Positions 35,539-42,308 of a DNA stretch of 64,000 nt are shown piece by piece. This stretch comes from Clostridium sp. C2-6-12 (GTDB lineage: Bacteria; Bacillota; Clostridia; Clostridiales; Clostridiaceae): assembly GCF_009928485.1 (NCBI RefSeq), contig NZ_JAABNP010000002.1, forward strand, positions 248,001 to 312,000. Reading direction: 5' to 3'. Within the stretch, counting starts at the first letter, position 1, and each line of letters begins with the position of its first letter. The notes below the pieces were generated by a model, which saw only the letters and a list, made by a program, of their open reading frames with translations, did not search any database and was not told the origin of the DNA. Position numbers and translations under genes: made by a program.

Positions 35539-35837
35539 ATTCTCACCTCCTATTTTAAGCAACAAAAAAAGCTACAAAAATTTAATAACAACAACACTTT
35601 ACATAGACATATAATATTAACCTTAAAGTTTATTTTTGTATAGACTCCTAGCTATAACATAGATAGAGCATAACGCAATTTTAAACGTAATACACCTATA
35701 GCTTTAAATATAGAGTTATACCTGTTAAATTTTAAATAAACAATAATGTATAATATTAAACTAAAATTTTTCTTCTATGTATGCAAATTAATGCAAATCG
35801 TTGTTACACTTAATTTCTGTAACATCACTATGGATTT

Positions 35838-35866
35838 ATTGTATTACAATAATTTAAATAAGTCAA
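35838..35866 (-). promoter_or_regulatory. leftward promoter for the 47-aa gene and possibly the polymerase cluster
   Basis: TTGACT (35866-35861), 17-bp spacer, TACAAT (35843-35838) on the minus strand. Just downstream lies the inverted repeat TGTTACA...TGTAACA, a possible operator or leader hairpin. The 300-bp leader to 35538 holds no other ORF. Confidence 0.7.
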
Positions 35867-35933
35867 CAATTTTTTTACATAAAATGAAAAATATTTTATA
35901 AAATACTGTTTAATTGCTATTTCAGACTATTTT

Positions 35934-36272
35934 TTACAATCTTAAAGCACATAACTTGGCACCGTCTACTAATTCAAAAAGCATTAAATTTTCATGGTCA
36001 CACCACTTTGCATTTTTAAATTTGTTATATAGATCATCATAGTCATTTGTTCCACTCACTTCAAACAACCTATCCCAAATTTCTTCTTCAGAAAATCCAT
36101 ATAAAATTTTAGAATCATCATCTTCACTAAAGCACTCTCCACTTTTATAGTGCTCCAACTTACAAAAAGCCATATCATTTTCCCACTCAATTTCGTTAAC
36201 AATTAGACTAGTTAACTCCATCCACCTACGTTCTTTTCTTTGCTTTGTTATTTCACTTAATTCTTTTAACAT
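35934..36272 (-). CDS. first leftward early protein, hypothetical
   Basis: 112 aa, ribosome binding site GGAGGATG. Helical and acidic, rich in Trp and Tyr (GYDDLYNKFKNAKWCDHENL-like stretch as read in TNDYDDLYNKFKNAKW). Position directly behind the operator-controlled promoter suggests an early regulator or takeover protein. No family recognised. Confidence 0.55.
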   Translation of the reverse strand: MLKELSEITKQRKERRWMELTSLIVNEIEWENDMAFCKLEHYKSGECFSEDDDSKILYGFSEEEIWDRLFEVSGTNDYDDLYNKFKNAKWCDHENLMLFELVDGAKLCALRL

Positions 36273-36291
36273 AATATCATCCTCCTAAATA

Positions 36292-36320
36292 TTGATTTTA
36301 AGTAATAACTATGCTACAAT
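36292..36320 (+). promoter_or_regulatory. plus-strand promoter of a tiny antisense RNA
   Basis: TTGATT (36292-36297), 17-bp spacer, TACAAT (36315-36320). Confidence 0.65.
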
Positions 36321-36326
36321 CATCTT

Positions 36327-36370
36327 GTTGAGGGATGGCGGTAGCAATTTTGTTACTGCCTTTTTTATTT
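36327..36370 (+). ncRNA. about 41-nt RNA antisense to the early leader
   Basis: The promoter at 36292 is followed after only 17 nt by a strong terminator: GGCGGTAGC pairs with GTTACTGCC around AATTTT, then six T (36337-36370). The transcript would be complementary to the 5' leader of the leftward early mRNA (first gene 36272). It could act as a small antisense control of the early operon. Confidence 0.55.
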
Positions 36371-36389
36371 TACCTTGTCTACATTCATT

Positions 36390-36418
36390 ATTTTATAACG
36401 AATATCGTTATAAGTCAA
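36390..36418 (-). promoter_or_regulatory. leftward early promoter with embedded operator
   Basis: TTGACT (36418-36413), 17-bp spacer, TAAAAT (36395-36390). A 21-bp perfect inverted repeat (arm TTATAACGA, 3-bp centre, complement; 36393-36413) covers the spacer and touches both boxes. A bound repressor would block the promoter. The adjacent XRE gene is the natural candidate. Confidence 0.85.
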
Positions 36419-36458
36419 TACTTTTTACGTTTTATTTAAAATATCTTTTCGTTTTCTA

Positions 36459-36487
36459 TTGATTTTATTTTGCAAATGGTATATAAT
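36459..36487 (+). promoter_or_regulatory. promoter of the XRE repressor gene
   Basis: TTGATT (36459-36464), 17-bp spacer, TATAAT (36482-36487), diverging from the early promoter with about 40 bp between them. Confidence 0.8.
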
Positions 36488-36509
36488 AACTTATGAGGTG
36501 GTAATTAAT

Positions 36510-36725
36510 ATGATAAACTTTAAATTGCATATCAGATTAGCTGAAAAAAGAATGAGTCAAAAAGAATTGTCTGAGGCATTAGATATAAGACTTCCTACTA
36601 TAAGTGCATATATAAATAACAAAGCTAAACATATTCCTATAGAGCATTTGAATAAGTTCTGTGAATATTTTGATTGTGGGCTTGATGGTATAATCGAATA
36701 TATAAACGATGAAAATGAAAAATAG
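36510..36725 (+). CDS. XRE family repressor (Cro/CI type)
   Basis: 71 aa from ATG 36510 (GAGGTGG upstream). The helix-turn-helix is MSQKELSEALDIRLPTISAY. It is compact and has no C-terminal dimerisation or peptidase domain, so it is not a RecA-cleavable CI. Inactivation may rely on the BRO-type antirepressor. It is the only plus-strand coding gene in the switch region and faces the operator-bearing early promoter. Confidence 0.9.
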   Translation: MINFKLHIRLAEKRMSQKELSEALDIRLPTISAYINNKAKHIPIEHLNKFCEYFDCGLDGIIEYINDENEK

Positions 36726-36756
36726 AAGCCTTGAGATCGAGGCTCCTATTTTCTTA
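36722..36756. terminator. bidirectional terminator between repressor and leftward genes
   Basis: AGCCT and AGGCT form the core stem. T-rich tracts follow on both strands (ATTTTC on plus, ATTTTTC on minus). Confidence 0.65.
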
Positions 36757-36801
36757 CACAGAAAAAGGACAACTCATAGAGAAGTACTTTATTTTTTTTA
36801 A

Positions 36802-37005
36802 TTATTCAATAATAAATCTTTTTATATCTCCTGGAGTAATCTCAGTATCATCAATAAGTATCGCTCCTACTGTTTGTGTTTGTTTAACCGCATCTAACAG
36901 CTTTTTATGACTATCGTAGACTTCTTCTTTCCCATTTATAATTAATTTTTTCACATCTTTACAATAAATAAATGTACCATCCTTTAATTCAAATACTCGT
37001 TGCAT
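36802..37005 (-). CDS. hypothetical protein
   Basis: 67 aa. MQRVFELKDGTFIYCKDVKK begins with a beta hairpin; a C-terminal helix ends GDIKRFIIE. No family recognised. In the operon int - HNH - small genes. Confidence 0.5.
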   Translation of the reverse strand: MQRVFELKDGTFIYCKDVKKLIINGKEEVYDSHKKLLDAVKQTQTVGAILIDDTEITPGDIKRFIIE

Positions 37006-37016
37006 ATCAGCAAAAC

Positions 37017-37211
37017 CTACCCTTCAATTTTCTTTTTATAAAATTCACATAAACTTTCAAATTCCCATCCAGTCTTGCGTTGATCTTTAGGAAAAGAAAA
37101 ACCTTGAAATACATACATTAAATTGCCGTTATTGGTATTATGTTCTATGGATACTGAGTTGTTGTTTATAGTAGCTATAACTAAATCCATAACTTCTTTA
37201 CTATATTTCAT
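37017..37211 (-). CDS. hypothetical protein
   Basis: 64 aa from ATG 37211. Contains VFQGFSFPKDQRKTGWEFES. No family recognised. A short reading frame with its own ribosome binding site lies upstream at 37249-37272 (MIGSGRG); it may be a leader peptide or chance. Confidence 0.5.
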   Translation of the reverse strand: MKYSKEVMDLVIATINNNSVSIEHNTNNGNLMYVFQGFSFPKDQRKTGWEFESLCEFYKKKIEG

Positions 37212-37326
37212 AATCCTCACCACCTCTCATATAATATTAATTATGTTATTATCCTCTACCTGAACCTATCATATTCTCACCTTCTCTCTTATAAAGTATT
37301 AACATCAGAATATTTTATTGATTATA

Positions 37327-37464
37327 TTATATTTTCTCTTCATTCTTTTTCTTTTCAGCTTCAATTTCTTTAGCTTTAGAAAAATCTATCACCTTAGCTT
37401 TTTTAGGTTGTTTATTTATTATTTCTTTTTCATAACTACCAAAATCCCACGGATTACCAGCCAT
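37327..37464 (-). CDS. small basic protein
   Basis: 45 aa, ATG 37464 with GGGGAGG 7 nt upstream. Sequence starts MAGNPWDFGSYEKEIINKQP and ends in a Lys/Glu helix. Ribosome binding site and codon pattern support a real gene. No family recognised. Confidence 0.55.
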   Translation of the reverse strand: MAGNPWDFGSYEKEIINKQPKKAKVIDFSKAKEIEAEKKKNEEKI

Positions 37465-37606
37465 ATATCTCATACCTCCCCATATAAATATTGATCAATG
37501 ACAATTTATCACTTTTTACACTTTATAAATTCAACATAATTACTAAAATCCCTTTATTTTCTATAGAAGTATTTAGAATATTATAGTTTTGATTGCTTTT
37601 AACATT

Positions 37607-39040
37607 CTATTTACAGTCTTTAATACAACTAGAGATATCATCAATAATATCTGCAAGTTTTTCTCTTAATTCTAACGAATCATCAATTTCTATTGCTTCA
37701 AACTTATACCAAAAATCCGATAATTCTTGTTCTATCATAGCTAATTGTGTTTTTATTGGCTTTTTTTCAAAAGACTTAGAATCAAACTCAATGAATCCAA
37801 AATGTTCTTTAGCGTTTTTTAAACATTTAAATGTTGCATACACTTCATTTCCAGTTTCTATATACATGTGACACTTTTTACATAAAGTTATTAAATTTTC
37901 TTCTTTATGTGAACCTCCCATTCTTTGTGGAATAATATGATGAACATCAAGATTTACATCATATTCACAAACAAAACATTTTCTATTATCTCTATTCTTA
38001 ACTTTTTCTTTAAGTGAATCAGTAAATCCATTAACGAGTCTGTAATCAATCGTATTATCAAGATTTGCAACTGCTTCTTTCCTCTTATTTACCAATACAC
38101 TTACTCTATCTGATATTATATCTTTAAGATTTTTTTCATCGATTTTGTCTTTTTTATATATTTTTTGTCTACTATGATATTCTGTTCTACAATCTAAACT
38201 ACAAAAATATTCTTTCATTCCTTTATATTTAAAAGGCATCTTGCAATTCTTACAAATACTTACTTCACTCTTTACTGACCCATAAGCAATTCTACATTCA
38301 GGAGAACAAAACTGCCTACTGTTTTTTGATATAAAATTTTTTCCACAACTTTTACAAACACGTCTATATAAAATATTCTTACATTCATCACTACAATAAC
38401 CTTCGTTGCCTTTCCTAAAAAAAATTTTTCCACAAACTTTACAAATATCTTTTTTGCATTCTTTACTGCAATAGGCTTGATATCCCTTACTCATGAATTT
38501 CTTTCCACATGTTTTGCAGACATTTTCTTTCATATTTTTTTTACATTCTTTTGAACACCATGTTATTTCCATATTTGAACTTTTTATTTCCTTATCTGAT
38601 ATCCAAAATTCCGAATTACATATTTTACATTTTCTCTTTAATATAATATCTTTTTTATTAATATCCTTAAAACATGTTCCACAACGTTTACCATCAAAAA
38701 AATCTTTTGGTTTAATATATAAAATCAAATTACATTTTTTGTGGTAAAATTTAACATATGATGTTAATGAATAATAATCAGATAATACTTTATATTCATC
38801 CCCAACTAATAAATTTATTTTTTCTTTAAATTCTATATTTTTATTATTCTTTTTACAAGTTGGGCAATGGCATATATTCCTCGTAAAAAAATTATTAGAA
38901 TTCATAATCCAAATACTCTTACAAACATTATGTCTAAGTTTTATCTTATTAGTATCATCAAAATATTTAAGTAAAGAATATTCCTTTCCATAAAGTGATT
39001 CCATTCTTTTATTAATTTCATCAAATGAGAAAATTTCCAT
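37607..39040 (-). CDS. HNH endonuclease with serial Cys4 zinc knuckles
   Basis: 477 aa from ATG 39040 (GGAGG upstream). Residues 140-290 contain about five consecutive CxxC...CxxxC units such as CKTCGKKFMSKGYQAYCSKEC and CKVCGKIFFRKGNEGYCSDEC (each quoted separately). The nuclease domain follows: NRKCFVCEYDVNLDVHHIIP, then ENLITLCKKCHMYIE. The zinc array probably binds DNA and the HNH domain cuts it. It sits between the repressor and int as a free-standing gene, so a homing endonuclease is plausible. Confidence 0.85.
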   Translation of the reverse strand: MEIFSFDEINKRMESLYGKEYSLLKYFDDTNKIKLRHNVCKSIWIMNSNNFFTRNICHCPTCKKNNKNIEFKEKINLLVGDEYKVLSDYYSLTSYVKFYHKKCNLILYIKPKDFFDGKRCGTCFKDINKKDIILKRKCKICNSEFWISDKEIKSSNMEITWCSKECKKNMKENVCKTCGKKFMSKGYQAYCSKECKKDICKVCGKIFFRKGNEGYCSDECKNILYRRVCKSCGKNFISKNSRQFCSPECRIAYGSVKSEVSICKNCKMPFKYKGMKEYFCSLDCRTEYHSRQKIYKKDKIDEKNLKDIISDRVSVLVNKRKEAVANLDNTIDYRLVNGFTDSLKEKVKNRDNRKCFVCEYDVNLDVHHIIPQRMGGSHKEENLITLCKKCHMYIETGNEVYATFKCLKNAKEHFGFIEFDSKSFEKKPIKTQLAMIEQELSDFWYKFEAIEIDDSLELREKLADIIDDISSCIKDCK

Positions 39041-39574
39041 AACATATAACCTCCGAGTACTTTTTTAATTTTATAGCTATATATTATGAAATCCCATCAT
39101 ATTTATACATTTAGTTTCATTTAATAATTTTAACTCCATTATAATCGTTATATATTTTATTTGCTCAATATATCTTCGATTTTCATTTTATCACATTATA
39201 TTTTATCTTTTCTTAAACAATTTCTCTATTTTAGCCATTGTTGATTATTACAAGTATCAGAGATCATTAACACAATCTTAATTTTTGTACTAAAAACCCA
39301 GTAAAATTGCCTGTAACGCTAGTATTTATGCCAGTTTCAAGTTCATAAAGTAATTTTTCAAACTTAATTATATTTTATTTGCATCATTTATTAATTTTGA
39401 CGCACCCTAAAACCGCATTCCTGTGTTTTACTAATGTGTATCATCCAAAAGAATATAAACAAAATATAATTAAGTTCAAAAATTCAAACAAAACAAAAAA
39501 GACCAAGAAATTTATCTCCTCAGTCTAAACTATTAATTATATTTTAAGAAAACATTTATATTAAGTTAAGATTC
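39041..39574. other. noncoding stretch upstream of the HNH gene
   Basis: About 530 bp, very AT-rich. I found no ORF with a ribosome binding site, no convincing promoter and no strong hairpin. Confidence 0.4.
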
Positions 39575-39705
39575 TTGCCATAATACTGTCACAAAAGACT
39601 TTTATAATAAAAACATAAAGTAGTTAAAGCATTATTATTTACCCCTTAAATATAACCCAGTATTCAGGATAAGCTTATTACTCCCTAGTAAGTTTATCCT
39701 TTTTA
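39575..39705 (+). ncRNA. small RNA element, phage copy
   Basis: It shares CATAATACTGTCACAAA, TTTTATAATAAAAACATAA, CATTATTATTT and CCAGTATT with 57454-57588, in the same order and spacing. Both end in a terminator: here AGGATAAGCTTA pairs with TAAGTTTATCCT around TTACTCCCTAG, then TTTTT. AATACTG near the start and CAGTATT near the end are complementary. TATAAT (39603-39608) suggests that transcription starts near 39615. The 3' end overlaps the end of a convergent toxin-like ORF, so it could be its antisense antitoxin. Confidence 0.65.
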
Positions 39706-39800
39706 TTATTTCTATTAGCCCATATCTTAATCATTTGAACTATAACACATCCAGATATTATTCCCATGGTAAAAATACATCCTAATTCTATCGCTCTCAT
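39678..39800 (-). CDS. 40-aa membrane peptide, candidate type I toxin
   Basis: ATG 39800 preceded by GAGGTG. The N-terminal hydrophobic segment (AIELGCIFTMGIISGCVIVQ) is followed by a strongly basic tail (KIWANRNNKKDKLTRE). This layout and size match type I toxins of the TxpA/BsrG sort. The stop codon lies within the terminator hairpin of the convergent small RNA, as in txpA/RatA-type pairs. No sequence family is recognised. Confidence 0.6.
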   Translation of the reverse strand: MRAIELGCIFTMGIISGCVIVQMIKIWANRNNKKDKLTRE

Positions 39801-39827
39801 ATCAAACACCTCGCTTTAGTTTAAGTA

Positions 39828-39856
39828 TTTACATATTAGAATTGTTATATTCTAAT
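39828..39856 (+). promoter_or_regulatory. possible promoter of the IR-rich noncoding region
   Basis: TTTACA (39828-39833), 17-bp spacer, TCTAAT (39851-39856) on the plus strand. Moderate match only. Confidence 0.45.
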
Positions 39857-40334
39857 TTTCTACTTGACTTTGGTTATTGCCAAGGAAACAATGTTTTAGA
39901 TTGAAAGGTTTGAGCAAAAAATTAATTTACCTATAAGCTACCAAAAAAATCAATTCTTGATAGCTCATAAGTAAATTAACTCTAAAGCTAATGTTTTGAG
40001 TTGAATAGGAATCGCTTTAAATCTTTGTTATTAATTACATTTCTGTATAAGCAGTTTTACCAACCAATACTTGTCCTAGTTGTTGAATTACTACTCTTTA
40101 CCTGCCTTTAGACACCAAGTAACCACCATGCCTATTTATTTATAAGGGTATTGGTTGGCACTCACCTACGTCATATAAACACCTTCCTAGCATTTATAAC
40201 AAAGATAATTAATACTAGCCTTATATGACATGGTTATTTTATGCATCAGCTAACCAAACTTACTAGGATTATTATACTTGTCCAAGTGCATAGCAAGTAA
40301 ACCATACAAAAAAAGTGTATAGCAAATAAAACTA

Positions 40335-40363
40335 TTGCAATTCCCTATTTTTTCAAGTAAAAT
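40335..40363 (+). promoter_or_regulatory. internal plus-strand promoter
   Basis: TTGCAA, 17-bp spacer, TAAAAT. It would give a 125-nt transcript ending at the same terminator (40497). A 27-codon ORF starts at 40376 but has no ribosome binding site. Confidence 0.5.
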
Positions 40364-40461
40364 AATTATATGACTTATGAACCTTTCTACTTGTGTCACT
40401 GTCGTTATTGATACTTTCGTAGGGGTTCCCAAAAGTTTTATAAAACATATTAAGTTTTAGG

Positions 40462-40497
40462 CAACTAGATACTCTCCAAAGTACCTAGTTGTTTTTT
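40462..40497 (+). terminator. terminator of the IR-rich RNA region
   Basis: CAACTAG(A)TACT pairs with AGTA(C)CTAGTTG, then six T. It overlaps the stop codon of the convergent 77-aa gene. Confidence 0.8.
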
Positions 40498-40729
40498 ATT
40501 GTAAACTATCTATAATCTTTTTTAACTGTTCAATTTCAGATTCTTTCTTTGGTATAAATCTTTTTAACCTTTCATCTTCTGATTGTTTATATTCCTCGAT
40601 TTTTTCCTCTAAATACTCTAATCTTAAATTTAAAGCTAATGAAATTTGATTAAATTCATCTAAATCTACTGTTATAACTCTTTCAGAAAATCCATTAATG
40701 CTTTTATCATGATTAATATTCACTTCCAT
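40496..40729 (-). CDS. small coiled-coil protein downstream of int
   Basis: 77 aa from ATG 40729; its ribosome binding site overlaps the int stop codon. VITVDLDEFNQISLALNLRL precedes a Lys/Glu coiled coil. Cotranscribed with int; an excisionase-like role is possible by position, but there is no HTH. Confidence 0.55.
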   Translation of the reverse strand: MEVNINHDKSINGFSERVITVDLDEFNQISLALNLRLEYLEEKIEEYKQSEDERLKRFIPKKESEIEQLKKIIDSLQ

Positions 40730-40738
40730 ATAAAACAC

Positions 40739-41656
40739 CTACTTTCTCATATTCATAAGTGGACTTGTTTTGATGCTTTTAGAAATAATATCAGCATCTT
40801 GTATAGATTTGAGATACCGAGTGGTTATTTGAGTATTCTCGTGACCTAATAAGCGTGATACAGAATATACGTCATTTCCAAGTCTAAGTTGTTTCTGAGC
40901 GAAGTAGTGCCTGCAATCGTGAGGTGAACACCTAATTTCATTTCTTACACCAGCTTTCTCTCCACATATCTTAACAACTCTTTCAATAGGTGTTTCTGAT
41001 ATAGGCAAAAAATATGTTGATAATATTAAATTAGTATCTTCATTTATAACTCTATCTTTAAATTTTTGATTTCTTGATCTTTGATATTTCATTATTATCT
41101 TTCTTGTGTATGGACTTAATGCTATAAATCTATCTTTATTTCCCTTCCCTTGCTCTATAAGTAATGTATCCCCTCTTATATCCTTATCTTTAATATTTCG
41201 AAGCTCCATGCAACGAATACCTGTATCTAGAAATAATGCCATAATACATCTGTTTCTAAGATTTATAAAATCATTACCTTTATACACATTCATCATTTTA
41301 TATACTTCTTCATCTGTAAAAGTATTAATTACAGTTTTCTGTTCTTTTACCCAACTCATCTTTAATGTTGGATTCTCTTTAATTATTTCTTCATCAAAAG
41401 CATATCTAAAAAAAGCTCTCAAACATTTTATTACCCTATTTATATAAGATGGTTTATGTTCTGTTTCCTGAAGATAATGAATATATTTCTTCAAATAAAT
41501 AACCTTTACTTTATCTATTTCTTTAATATTTAATTCAGAATCTAACCATTTCATTAATTGAACATTATTAAACTTGTAACTTATTATTGTTTTTTTACTA
41601 TAATTTTTGATTTCTAACTCCATCAAAAACTCTTCTAAAACTTCTTCTATAAACAA
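40739..41656 (-). CDS. int: tyrosine integrase
   Basis: About 305 aa. N-terminal SAM-like domain (ELEIKNYSKKTIISYK), then the catalytic domain: Arg in FLDTGIRCMELRNI, HxxR in SPHDCRHYFA, and His plus Tyr in RLLGHENTQITTRYLKS. It recombines attP with the trp T-box leader. TTG 41656 (AGGAGG at 10 nt) is the likeliest start; the GTG at 41665 lies inside the ribosome binding site, and ATG 41614 is a weaker option. Its leader starts in the T-box Stem I shared with the host. Confidence 0.93.
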   Translation of the reverse strand: MFIEEVLEEFLMELEIKNYSKKTIISYKFNNVQLMKWLDSELNIKEIDKVKVIYLKKYIHYLQETEHKPSYINRVIKCLRAFFRYAFDEEIIKENPTLKMSWVKEQKTVINTFTDEEVYKMMNVYKGNDFINLRNRCIMALFLDTGIRCMELRNIKDKDIRGDTLLIEQGKGNKDRFIALSPYTRKIIMKYQRSRNQKFKDRVINEDTNLILSTYFLPISETPIERVVKICGEKAGVRNEIRCSPHDCRHYFAQKQLRLGNDVYSVSRLLGHENTQITTRYLKSIQDADIISKSIKTSPLMNMRK

Positions 41657-41694
41657 AAAAAACACACCTCCTAAATTAATTTAAGAAGTGTGTT
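41654..41694 (-). terminator. hairpin/terminator overlapping the int ribosome binding site
   Basis: AACACACTTCTT pairs with AGGAGGTGTGTT (12 bp with wobble pairs), extended by AAA/TTT around TTAA. It is followed by eight T. The 3' arm contains the AGGAGG of int, so the same hairpin can stop transcription and hide the ribosome binding site. Confidence 0.8.
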
Positions 41695-41774
41695 ATACAT
41701 AATCACTTTTATATTCAATTTTAATAGAATCATTGGTAATAAGCCATTTGCATCAATTATTATAAAATAGAGTT

Positions 41775-41922
41775 CTCCCCGTACATTCCTACTCTTAATT
41801 ATTTCAAAATGTCACCTCAAAGACCCATTCAATAATATCTACAGTATTCGAATCTCACCATTCTCGAACTCTCTTTACACTAAGCTATATTATCTACTAT
41901 TCTTATCACTGGCTTTATTTAA
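41775..41922. repeat. attR: right copy of the 148-bp prophage repeat
   Basis: Identical with 1494-1641. It carries a complete T-box Stem I with TGG specifier, now read from the host trp promoter into the int gene instead of trpE. Confidence 0.95.
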
Positions 41923-41959
41923 ATTCTTTATGTGTTAAACATATTTTTCTATTAACGAA

Positions 41960-41988
41960 ATTCTAACATATGCATTTGCTTTTTGCAA
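41960..41988 (-). promoter_or_regulatory. original trp operon promoter, now upstream of int
   Basis: TTGCAA (41988-41983), 17-bp spacer, TAGAAT (41965-41960) on the minus strand. It lies on the chromosomal side of attR. In the lysogen it reads through Stem I towards int. Confidence 0.72.
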
Positions 41989-42011
41989 TACTTTTTTATA
42001 AATATTCCCAA

Positions 42012-42106
42012 GAAAAAGTGACTAGAAAAAGGTTCTAGTCACAAGGGTTTATTAAAAGAGTATCATATAAGGGACTATGATATTCCATCTATATTTTATC
42101 ATATTT
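42012..42106 (-). ncRNA. possible small host RNA upstream of the trp promoter
   Basis: An extended -10 (TATGGTATAAT, 42122-42113) on the minus strand is followed by a hairpin (GAATATCATA...TATGATACTC). A strong terminator follows: GTGACTAGA pairs with its complement at 42018-42042, then TTTTTC. There is no ORF. The terminator also insulates the trp promoter. Confidence 0.4.
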
Positions 42107-42308
42107 AATAAAATTATACCATACTAGTATAATATAATTTTTAAAATATTTAACCCTTTATGTCACATTTTAAAACTTATTTATTGTATAACTTAACACA
42201 AATTATATTTTTTTATTTTAAAATTAAATTTTTATGAAATATAGTTTAAATATCATGTTTATTGATATAATAAAATAATATGTTACCCTAAAAGTACGGA
42301 GGAATTAT

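Larger units (their letters stand above)
39863..40498 (+). ncRNA. candidate large structured phage RNA near int
   Basis: About 635 nt with no convincing gene but many paired segments. There is a 20-pair imperfect hairpin (TTAATTTAC...GTAAATTAA, 39921-39979) enclosed by AGATTGAAAG/CTTTAAATCT. Further pairs are a perfect 11-bp CCAACCAATAC with GTATTGGTTGG (40060-40158), and GTCATATAA with TTATATGAC (40170-40229) around a CTAG stem. A plus-strand terminator ends it (40462-40497). The size and phage setting recall the ROOL and GOLLD classes, but I cannot confirm membership. Integration-arm DNA is the alternative. Confidence 0.5.
1494..41922. mobile_element. intact HK97-like siphovirus prophage in the trp T-box leader
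   Basis: Bounded by perfect 148-bp repeats, with a tyrosine integrase next to attR and lysis genes next to attL. All expected modules are present and unbroken: integration, lysogeny switch, replication/transcription, nucleases, HNH-TerS-TerL packaging, portal-protease-capsid, connectors, tail with frameshifted chaperone, tape measure, Dit/Tal baseplate, receptor-binding protein, amidase and holin. Nearly all genes are on the minus strand, pointing from int towards attL. The late-gene order is that of Gram-positive HK97-type siphoviruses. I saw no frameshift in any structural gene apart from the programmed one, so it is probably inducible. Confidence 0.95.

Noticed and set aside
37249-37272. 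Seven-codon ORF with ribosome binding site
   Set aside because: Too short to support as a gene. Mentioned only as a possible leader peptide.
40250-40432. 60-aa minus-strand ORF near int
   Set aside because: No ribosome binding site, crosses several inverted repeats and a promoter, and does not look coding. The region is better read as noncoding.
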